A stretch of DNA of 35,588 bases from a virus. Under the pieces are notes generated by a model. It was not told where the DNA came from and made no database searches. It saw only the letters and a program-made list of their open reading frames with translations. A program made the translations under genes and the position numbers. Location of the stretch: positions 1 through 35,588 of the IMG/VR virus record IMGVR_UViG_3300022540_000454; one strand, 5' to 3'. This document shows positions 28,633 to 35,588 of this stretch, piece after piece (position 1 is the stretch's first letter; each line of letters opens with the position of its first letter).

Positions 28633-28751
28633 AAAGAATTTTATGTAAAGAATTTAAAATAAAATATTTAGGACTAATAGCCGCGTTTCTTTTTGCTTTG
28701 GGACTTTATGCTTTCGCGGCGTATGGTGTACTTAGAATATTTTTAAGCTAA
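28626..28751 (+). other. Open frame for a membrane peptide lacking a normal start codon
   Basis: From 28626 a frame runs to TAA 28749-28751 and reads like a real membrane protein (KYLGLIAAFLFALGLYAFAA, then GVLRIFLS). It has no ATG, GTG or TTG at its head; only ATT (28638) or ATA are available. It overlaps the end of the 54-residue gene in the -1 frame. It may be a decayed gene, an ATT-started gene or a frameshift extension. Confidence 0.3.
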
Positions 28752-28761
28752 AGGAGAACAA

Positions 28762-28794
28762 ATGAAAAACAAAAAAATGAAAAAGCAGATATAA
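28762..28794 (+). other. Ten-codon frame with strong ribosome site
   Basis: AAAGGAGAACAA precedes ATG 28762, the best-looking site at the end of the rightward operon, but the frame is only MKNKKMKKQI. A further AAGGATAGCAAA at 28807 has no start codon after it. These look like remnants of lost genes at the operon end. The stretch to 28848 holds nothing else visible. Confidence 0.25.
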
Positions 28795-28848
28795 TACACC
28801 AAGCATAAAGGATAGCAAACAATTAAGCACCTAGACAACTACAAGCTA

Positions 28849-31329
28849 CTACGTTATGGAAATTTTGCCCCAATTGCTGTTGTCTGTAGTGTTTCCGCCT
28901 TTAATATAATTACTATCTGCTTGAACACTTGTTCCGAAGTCACTATATAACACACCTGTAAACGCATTTGCTGTTGGAGCTCCTGTCCCCGCATACCTTC
29001 CTGCCATAATTATAACACTTGCATCTAGGACATAGGCTACATTTCTGTCATATATTGAATTTCCGTTAAGCATAACTTTACCGCCATTAAGATCTAAAAA
29101 AGTAGAGGGTACTGTACCGTTTGATTCTACGAATGAGTTGGCAGATACAGAACCAGCAGTGTTTGCCTTAGTTGCTGAGTCCAATACTAGGACTATTCCT
29201 TTTGTTGAATCATCGGCAGTCCTAATGCTGTTTCCATCAACAGAATATGTCAGGCAGGATACAATGGTTGTAACATTAATTGCCTCCACTGTGTTATTGT
29301 TGATGTAAAAACTTGATACTTCCGAGTTATTTTGAATCCTAATTCTACCTAGTGAACCATTGTTGCCACTAATCCCAAGTGCAGAAGTCTTTGTTTGTTC
29401 AAGAGTTAAATCCGTTACAGTACTAAAAATATTGTTTGAAATCATAATATCTTTAAAGTTTAATTCCTGTGCAAATATGAACGATTCTGACAGATTGGTC
29501 GGTTTAGTAAAAGTATTATTTGAAATGTCAATCAAATCAAATTGTTCTGGATATATATCAGTTCCATAGAACCCTATCCCTCCAGATATAAGATTATTCT
29601 TTATTGAAATAGACCTAGCCCCATTAATACCTATTGAGAATGCTCTTTCTTGTGCAAGTATATTGTTGCTTTCTATAAGAATATTTCTAGTTATATATCC
29701 GACTAAATTTATTCTTGATGATATTTTAATTGCACTTGTTTCATCGTTTAGTTGAGTAAACCTACTTAAGTCCACAGAGTTCCCAGATATTGTGATCATG
29801 TTCTGAGCACCTTGTATATACACTGCATTTTGAAACCATCTTGTAACACCATCATATATGAATGGAACTACAAAATCTTTAGTCCACTTAAATACATTAT
29901 TACTAATAACTATACTACCCGTTGAATCTTGTGCAGATACATCTTGTAGTATATTCTCAGAAAGTTTAATCCCACTACCCCACGCATTCATAAAGTGGTT
30001 ATCACTAACAATCAACCCGTTGGTACCCGCTCCGTAAGTGGATAATTGCTGAAAGTAATTAAATACATTCCCAGTAATGATATTGGAATCAGATATAGTA
30101 ACAATAGTTGCTGGAGATGTTGCATAACCTGTAACAGACACAGCAAATCCTTCTATACCATTTATGTTACAACCATTTAGTGTGCATCTTCTAGTGGCGT
30201 GAAACATTACAGCACCTCTATCGCTAACATCAACATAGGTGCTATCTGGAATAAATCCTCCGGCGATTTCTATACCATCTATGCTGCACCCGTAACAATC
30301 ATCTAAAATAATACACACTACTCTCTTTGTTGTCGTTCCCTTGTTGTATATTAGCTTACCGTTACCGTGTATTTTAATTCTCTGCTTGCTTTTAAGATAA
30401 AACAGTGCATAATCTCTATCCTGCTCAAGAATATCTGTTATATTTTCATCGGTAGGTTCTACTATATACTCACCTTCTATAATAAGAGAACTGTTTGAGC
30501 TAAGTGATGCAAATGCTTTTTTAATTGCTTCTGTACTGTTTTGACTGTTTACTGCACCGAACCAAGATACATTGACTGCTCCCGAATATTGCCTGATCCA
30601 ACACCCGGCTCCAATTCCAGTTCCCTGATTTGGCAAAGAAACACTAGGATCAATGATTATACCGCCGTTTGCGTTTGCTTTATTCATAGATGAATTCCAA
30701 TTAAATAAACCTCCTCCGTCGTCATTTTCTGAATAATATCCTCTTACATTAACAGTTGAATATGCTGTATAAGATGTTGTTAAAATATCTTCCATTGTAC
30801 TCACATTAAACACATTTACAAAAACTCCATCATCCACAATAGACGCATTTTCGAGTGCTTTTTCATCTGCTCTCCATCTTAAAATTTTAAGGGCTTGTGG
30901 TGTAGGAAGAATATTATCCATTCCTTGCAGATTCTTTTCAAATATTAAAGTTCTTTCTGATATTTGTTTATTATCTGCAAGTAAATAAGTTTGATATTCT
31001 TGATCATCATTTAGTGTTTCTGCAAGTAAATCACCACTTGTTTGATATTCAATCTCTCTTGTAGTTGATAGATCTCTTAAAAGCGTAATAGCATCATCAA
31101 TACTTGCTGCTGATAATAAAGTTATACTACCTCCTGCATCTCCATCAATAGATACTGTATAATCCGTATCTAAGATTAAAAGATCGTTTGTTTCATTTGG
31201 CACTATATTAGCTAAAGTTTTATAAACTTTTATATCTATATTGTTAAAAATCTTAAAAACAAATGGAAATAAAGTTTGTCCTGTTGATGCTATATATTCT
31301 GCTCGTCCTGTGTTTGTATTAAATGACAT
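28849..31329 (-). CDS. Tailspike or tail fibre with T7-fibre-like N-terminus and beta-helix body
   Basis: The 826-residue protein starts with the virion-binding domain of T7-type fibres (about 1-150): FNTNTGRAEYIASTGQTLFP, DTDYTVSIDGDAGGSITL, LLRDLSTTREIEYQ. After a linker, GAVNSQNSTEAIKKAF opens a right-handed beta-helix region (about 250-780) with many short repeats of the ISNN.F / I..N.I type. Such bodies often carry polysaccharide lyase or hydrolase activity against capsule or O-antigen. No catalytic residues can be assigned by eye. The ATG follows AAAGGATTACT. It converges with the rightward early operon. Confidence 0.85.
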   Translation of the reverse strand: MSFNTNTGRAEYIASTGQTLFPFVFKIFNNIDIKVYKTLANIVPNETNDLLILDTDYTVSIDGDAGGSITLLSAASIDDAITLLRDLSTTREIEYQTSGDLLAETLNDDQEYQTYLLADNKQISERTLIFEKNLQGMDNILPTPQALKILRWRADEKALENASIVDDGVFVNVFNVSTMEDILTTSYTAYSTVNVRGYYSENDDGGGLFNWNSSMNKANANGGIIIDPSVSLPNQGTGIGAGCWIRQYSGAVNVSWFGAVNSQNSTEAIKKAFASLSSNSSLIIEGEYIVEPTDENITDILEQDRDYALFYLKSKQRIKIHGNGKLIYNKGTTTKRVVCIILDDCYGCSIDGIEIAGGFIPDSTYVDVSDRGAVMFHATRRCTLNGCNINGIEGFAVSVTGYATSPATIVTISDSNIITGNVFNYFQQLSTYGAGTNGLIVSDNHFMNAWGSGIKLSENILQDVSAQDSTGSIVISNNVFKWTKDFVVPFIYDGVTRWFQNAVYIQGAQNMITISGNSVDLSRFTQLNDETSAIKISSRINLVGYITRNILIESNNILAQERAFSIGINGARSISIKNNLISGGIGFYGTDIYPEQFDLIDISNNTFTKPTNLSESFIFAQELNFKDIMISNNIFSTVTDLTLEQTKTSALGISGNNGSLGRIRIQNNSEVSSFYINNNTVEAINVTTIVSCLTYSVDGNSIRTADDSTKGIVLVLDSATKANTAGSVSANSFVESNGTVPSTFLDLNGGKVMLNGNSIYDRNVAYVLDASVIIMAGRYAGTGAPTANAFTGVLYSDFGTSVQADSNYIKGGNTTDNSNWGKISIT

Positions 31330-31354
31330 AGTAATCCTTTATGTTATTGTATCA

Positions 31355-33871
31355 TTATTTCAAGAGAAATTCTTGACCTCTTTGTTTCATATATTTCTCT
31401 CTACGTCTAACTTTCTTGCGATAATCTGGATCAATAAGTTCTCCAAAAAATTCACCTAGTGTTCTTTCTACTATTGCTCTGGTATACCAAAGGTTTTGAC
31501 CTGGTATATATTGTTTCGCCATATTGTAATTTTGAGCCCATCTTTCCCTGCTTAAAGGTTCTTTGATTGTTCCCATTGCCTTGGAAATATCTTCTATCGT
31601 TCCTGCAGGTACTCCGACTAAGGTTGTTATGTAGGAATGTCCGTATCTGTCTGTGTCTGCACCCATTGTTAAATCAGCGAATATCCCTAGTCCTCCTGAT
31701 TTAAGGATTGACTCTATTACATATTCTTTTTCTCTACCTTCAAATTTCCTTGGAGTTTTCCCTGTAACGGTGTCGTACATCATCCAAGTAATGCTACCCA
31801 TTATTACACTTTGTCCAAGAAGTGCAGCACCATAAGCAGCTTTTCCCATATTGGTACTTATTTTTCCAACTCTTCTTGAGTGCATCATAAATACTGCGAT
31901 AGGGAATGATTTAAATAGGAAGATGTTTCTTGCTGCTTCTCCTTTTAGTGTTCCCTTTTTTGCTCCCCATGTAGTATAAAGTCTTGTTCTATCTGTTGGC
32001 ATGATTACAAATGCATCCATTTCATTCGTGAACATTTCATTAACTCTATATCCTAATGCTTCATCAACATCATAGATTTTAGCAAAATCAAGGAATTCTG
32101 CACCATCGATTTCTCTAGCCTTGGTTTTTCTAATAACATCCCATTCTTTAGCAGATATTCCATATTCTTCAAATAATTTCCAAAAAGGTGTATCGTCTAA
32201 CTTTTTACCAAAATTCTCTGCTAGGTTTCCTGCGAGCTCAAGCCCTACTGCTGATCTCAAAGATGTTGTATATGCTCCAAGCCCTGATGCACGTATAACT
32301 ACTTCTGCTGCCTTTTGAGCCCATCCTGTGCCTACTTCTGCATATCTACTGTTAGCAAGTGAAGCCGAAGCAAATTCACTCACTACACCTATTCTATTGG
32401 CTATTTGAATTTTCTTTGCTGTTCCCCCTATAGTGGTTGCCTCTTGTAATAATGTCTTTAAGCTATTGCCAAGCAAACGGATAGTATTAAGCCCTCTATA
32501 TTCTGAACCCAATATCAAATTCCCCACATCTGCCGTAGCTGTTATCTGTGCAGTACCTAAAGAACCTGCTGACTTTAACGCCCTATGTGTTCCTCCTATC
32601 GCTGCTATGAGTGCATCTCTACTATCTAATATCGCGTCTCCGTCTGCTTGACCTGTAGAAATTCTCCATAACGCATCTAATTTTTCTGCAAAATCTGTAC
32701 CCATACCATCTGCTAAAGCTATCTCTTTCATTTTATTGAAAGTGTCCTCTGGGTTTGAACCAAATAGTTTCAATACTGCTATTTCATTTGATTGCTGTCT
32801 GATATGTGCATCCATAGTCGAGAAAGTATCGGGATTTCCGAACTCATTCTTGTAGGTTATCATATCATCACCTGTTTTAAAATGTAGAGTCCTATGAGCT
32901 TCTCCTCTTTTTGCAAGAACTCCTGTTCCTCTTCCTCCCGTCATTTCAACATCTGGTGTAGTTATATTTTTATAAGCATCATAAAGAACTTCCTCTAATG
33001 GTCTGTTCTGTTCTGCCTCTATCCTTGCCTTGTCTAGTTTGTCTCTAATTGAATAGCTCCACTTTTCAAAGCCTGCCTTTCTTATTTTTTGTGCATCATG
33101 GCTTTGAGGAAGTATCCAATCTTCTAGTTTACCTATTCTCGCTCCTGCTCTATTCCTAAGTCCTTTGATTTTATCTGATGCTTTAGCCCATTGATCGGCT
33201 ATCTGTTTGACTTCTGCTAATCGTGCAGTATTTTTAATTTGTCCATCTTTAAGATATCTTATTACTTCATTTCCCAGCTCCACATCTTGTTTAATACCGA
33301 GCCATTTAGTCCTCATCCCCTCTTTGAGTTCAAACATATCTGCACTTACTCTATTATAAATAGCGGTTGACATTCCCTCGATTGAGCTAAAGCTTTTCCC
33401 TGCTCCTGGTGTTGTTGCTATTCTTGCAGCTATTGAATCTTGCGGTGTCATTCCTTCCGCCCTACTTGCTGTATAAAGTTTTATATTCTCTTGTTCTTTT
33501 TTTAATTTATCTGCTTTTAAGAAAAGGTTACGCTGTCTCTCTTGTAGCATTGTAATTCTATCTGCTTCCTCTTCTGGTGTAACTCTGAGTCTTTCCTCTA
33601 CTCTAACTTTTTCTGCGTAAGCGACTCTCTTTTCTCTAAGTATATCCTCTTCACGTATTCTTGCAAATTCTTCAACTTTCTCTTTTTTGAAAAATTCATC
33701 AACTGCCTTGACTCGTTCTTCTGGGGGAAGTATTCTGATTTCTTCTGGTACTTCGGCTAATTCTTTAAAAACTTTTCTAGGTGCTTTTTTCGCTATGATT
33801 TCGGGAGCTTCTTTGAGTGCTTCTTCTGCTAATGTTCCTAATGTTTCTTTTACTATTCGTCCTATTGGCAT
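31355..33871 (-). CDS. Large internal virion (ejection) protein, C-terminal gp16-like partner
   Basis: The 838-residue protein has a long charged, coiled-coil-rich N-terminal third (Arg/Glu-rich, about 50-280). A helical middle follows, then one clear hydrophobic segment near residues 675-700 (AAYGAALLGQSVIMGSITWM). Its ATG overlaps the stop of the NlpC/P60 gene. Position and size suggest that this protein and the NlpC/P60 protein together replace a single T7 gp16. It would be ejected and span the inner membrane. No enzyme motif is visible. Confidence 0.6.
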   Translation of the reverse strand: MPIGRIVKETLGTLAEEALKEAPEIIAKKAPRKVFKELAEVPEEIRILPPEERVKAVDEFFKKEKVEEFARIREEDILREKRVAYAEKVRVEERLRVTPEEEADRITMLQERQRNLFLKADKLKKEQENIKLYTASRAEGMTPQDSIAARIATTPGAGKSFSSIEGMSTAIYNRVSADMFELKEGMRTKWLGIKQDVELGNEVIRYLKDGQIKNTARLAEVKQIADQWAKASDKIKGLRNRAGARIGKLEDWILPQSHDAQKIRKAGFEKWSYSIRDKLDKARIEAEQNRPLEEVLYDAYKNITTPDVEMTGGRGTGVLAKRGEAHRTLHFKTGDDMITYKNEFGNPDTFSTMDAHIRQQSNEIAVLKLFGSNPEDTFNKMKEIALADGMGTDFAEKLDALWRISTGQADGDAILDSRDALIAAIGGTHRALKSAGSLGTAQITATADVGNLILGSEYRGLNTIRLLGNSLKTLLQEATTIGGTAKKIQIANRIGVVSEFASASLANSRYAEVGTGWAQKAAEVVIRASGLGAYTTSLRSAVGLELAGNLAENFGKKLDDTPFWKLFEEYGISAKEWDVIRKTKAREIDGAEFLDFAKIYDVDEALGYRVNEMFTNEMDAFVIMPTDRTRLYTTWGAKKGTLKGEAARNIFLFKSFPIAVFMMHSRRVGKISTNMGKAAYGAALLGQSVIMGSITWMMYDTVTGKTPRKFEGREKEYVIESILKSGGLGIFADLTMGADTDRYGHSYITTLVGVPAGTIEDISKAMGTIKEPLSRERWAQNYNMAKQYIPGQNLWYTRAIVERTLGEFFGELIDPDYRKKVRRREKYMKQRGQEFLLK

Positions 33872-35588
33872 TAGATATAATCCTTCATGTATTTAATTAC
33901 TATTTCTTTCATCTTTTCTGATGTAAATGCTTTACCTGCTATATGAACTCCTGCCGCTCCTAATGCTCCTTTGGCTATATTATAAGTCCAATATCCTTCT
34001 TCATCTTGTTCAAAGCCATATAGTGCTCCAACTGTTTCGGGTTTCACAAAAGGTATGATTTTGTCTAGCGTCTTTTTGTCTATTCGTGTCATAACTTCGG
34101 TTTGCTCTTCTAGTGATAAAACTTGGAAATCTTCTATTTTATTTGTTGATTTCTTTATATCCTCTGTTACTTTAAGCATATCTGCTTCATACTTCGCATC
34201 TATTCTTGCTAATTCTGCTTTGGTCATTCCTTTGTATTCTTTATCTTTTAAAATTCTCTTCTTTTGGACTTTCATTTTTTCTCGTATGATATCCTCGTCT
34301 GCTCCAAATTCTTTTTCAAGTTGTTCTCTTTTTGCTGCTATTCTTGCTTTTGCTGCTTCGCTTTTCTTGCTTATAGTTGGTGCTATCTCTGATGCTTCTT
34401 CTAGTTTATTAAATTCTATAGTATCTAGTTCTTCTTGTTTGAGAAATTGTTGTTCCATTTCTGGTGTTATTTCCTCATCTATGATGATTTTTTCTTTTAC
34501 TTCTTTAGGCGTTGGTACTTCTGCTTCTATTGGTGGTCTTGCCTCCGTTGGCACTCCCTCTTCTGTAAATCTCTTAGCTGAATAAAATCTATCTATATAT
34601 GAAGGGCTTAATTCTTCTGTGACTGTTCCATACTTTTTACCTTTAGCGTGAGTCATTATATACTTGCCGTCTCTTATAGCTGTAATAATTCCCGTATGTG
34701 TAACAGGTGCATACTTTTTACCTATTTGACTTGGCTTAAAGTAGATTGTATCACCTATTTGCATATCATCAAAGGCTATATTTTTGCCTTGGCTTCCTTT
34801 GGCTTGACCCCATGCAGTCCTTGGGAGATTAATCCCTTGTTCTTTATGGATTGATTGAACAAGCCCCGAACAGTCTGCACCCGTTTTAAGATCTGTTCCG
34901 CCCCATACATATTTGTTACCTTGTAAGACTTGGGCTCTTTCAACTATATTACCAACTGTAGCAGTTATCTCTGGTGTTGGCATTATCGGTTCTTTTATAG
35001 GTTGTGCGATTTCTATATCATTTGCTTTAAATTCTGCGATTTCTTCTGGGGAGAGACGCTCTAAAATAAGTGCATCTCCTTCTTCTTTAGTTGCCATACC
35101 ATCGTATTTATCTATCTCATCTGTTATCTCTTTTGGTTTGATATCGTCTGCTTGTGCAAAACTTTCTTCAAACTCTTTGACTTCAATTTCGTAGCCATTA
35201 TCTACATCTCTTTTGGCAAGTTCATCTCTGAGGCTTATTTCTTCTATATCTGGATTGGTTTTAGTGTTTATATCGATGTCTGTTGCGTCTGCTATGTCAA
35301 CGGGTCTGCCATTGTCCATATCTTCCCGGGCTTTAGCTATTAAGGATAAATGTTTATTGGTATCCTGTGTTAGTTTATATTCTTCTCTTTGAAAGAAACG
35401 ATTTACTATTTCTTTGTCTAGTGGGTTTTTGACATCTTTGTTTATTTGTTTAAGCATTTTGTTTTTTGCTATTTTATCTATTGTTCCACTTCCTATCGCT
35501 CTGAAAGTTCCTCCTAGCCCTGCACCTAATAAAATTTGAGATACGCTATCCCATAAAGTATAGTCTAAATCAGCTTTTTCCATGTGCT
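33871..35588 (-). CDS. Internal virion (ejection) protein with NlpC/P60 peptidase, second copy of partial gene
   Basis: This is the 3' portion of the gene also found at 1-1717; bases 34521-35588 repeat 1-1068. It is open to the window end, and the true start lies at 1717 on the closed circle (218 further residues upstream of the internal Met at 35583). The NlpC/P60 domain lies near 34560-34960, with Cys in ADCSGLV and His in THTGI. The C-terminal region is a long charged helical segment, ending in a hydrophobic patch (AKGALGAAGVHIAGKAF). The stop overlaps the next ATG. Confidence 0.88.
   Translation of the reverse strand, partial: HMEKADLDYTLWDSVSQILLGAGLGGTFRAIGSGTIDKIAKNKMLKQINKDVKNPLDKEIVNRFFQREEYKLTQDTNKHLSLIAKAREDMDNGRPVDIADATDIDINTKTNPDIEEISLRDELAKRDVDNGYEIEVKEFEESFAQADDIKPKEITDEIDKYDGMATKEEGDALILERLSPEEIAEFKANDIEIAQPIKEPIMPTPEITATVGNIVERAQVLQGNKYVWGGTDLKTGADCSGLVQSIHKEQGINLPRTAWGQAKGSQGKNIAFDDMQIGDTIYFKPSQIGKKYAPVTHTGIITAIRDGKYIMTHAKGKKYGTVTEELSPSYIDRFYSAKRFTEEGVPTEARPPIEAEVPTPKEVKEKIIIDEEITPEMEQQFLKQEELDTIEFNKLEEASEIAPTISKKSEAAKARIAAKREQLEKEFGADEDIIREKMKVQKKRILKDKEYKGMTKAELARIDAKYEADMLKVTEDIKKSTNKIEDFQVLSLEEQTEVMTRIDKKTLDKIIPFVKPETVGALYGFEQDEEGYWTYNIAKGALGAAGVHIAGKAFTSEKMKEIVIKYMKDYI
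34521..35588. repeat. Right copy of 1068-bp terminal direct repeat
   Basis: This stretch is identical to 1-1068. See the left copy. Unique genome length would be 34520 bases. Confidence 0.95.

Noticed and set aside
28610-28751. Programmed -1 frameshift joining the 54-residue gene to the following membrane frame
   Set aside because: The sequence at the stop (GAA AAA TAG) is not a canonical slippery heptamer, and I see no strong stimulatory structure directly downstream.
34055-34585. Plus-strand frame of 176 codons opposite the NlpC/P60 gene
   Set aside because: Ser/Phe/Ile-rich antisense of a well-supported charged protein; no site or neighbour on that strand.
1-35588. Terminal 1068-bp repeats as long terminal repeats of a transposon or integrated element
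   Set aside because: No inverted tips, target duplication or transposase/integrase gene; the repeat lies within a single virion gene that is continuous across the join.

Overview
The window is a complete or near-complete genome of a tailed phage with a short-tail (podovirus-like) virion. The first 1068 bases recur exactly at the end (1-1068 = 34521-35588). The molecule therefore closes into a circle of about 34.5 kb of unique sequence, or carries a long terminal repeat. It is AT-rich. Six candidate promoters are all of the extended -10 type (TGn followed by TATAAT, TATACT or TACAAT) with little -35 signal, and most ribosome-binding sites are AAAGGAT or GGAG. Together with one CI-type HTH protein, this suggests an epsilonproteobacterial (Campylobacterota) host. 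That is an inference, not a demonstration.

Layout, in the leftward (minus) direction that carries most genes. An early/middle block (25572 to about 16500) starts with a run of very small genes joined by ATGA overlaps. It continues with a Lar-like antirestriction protein, a replication-protein-like fragment, a cytosine-5 DNA methyltransferase, a GIY-YIG/MUG113 protein, SSB, two tandem paralogues, a CI-type HTH protein and NinG. The late block follows: TerS, TerL, small proteins, portal, Bbp19-like protein, a possible head-fibre protein, a lysis cassette (two holin candidates, two tiny membrane proteins, a T7-lysozyme-like amidase), scaffold, major capsid protein, tail tubular proteins A and B, three internal (ejection) proteins and, across the circle junction, a tailspike. 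One ejection protein carries an NlpC/P60 peptidase. The tailspike has a T7-fibre-like N-terminus and a probable beta-helix body.

Two blocks run rightward (plus). One is an early operon (26154-28632) with an ERF-family single-strand annealing protein, zinc-ribbon proteins and a conserved phage protein of unknown role. The other is a four-gene cassette (8181-9039) with its own promoter, placed between the scaffold and capsid genes. I see no DNA polymerase, RNA polymerase, helicase, integrase or tRNA gene, so the phage appears to depend on host replication and transcription. ERF, SSB and NinG supply recombination functions.

The most unusual feature is the amount of structured non-coding sequence. 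A ~445-nt RNA with its own promoter lies at 22966-23409 (minus); it has many helices, a three-way junction and a loop-loop pairing. A ~390-nt structured RNA or leader lies at 25686-26078 (plus) between the divergent early operons. H-type pseudoknots lie just upstream of the first plus-strand early gene (26092-26143) and over the Shine-Dalgarno of the GIY-YIG gene (20728-20816). The capsid gene has a structured leader (7953-8048). A perfect 17-bp inverted repeat at 27621-27660 looks like an antisense terminator inside a plus-strand gene. I could not match the large RNAs to a class I know, and they are the best candidates for something undescribed.
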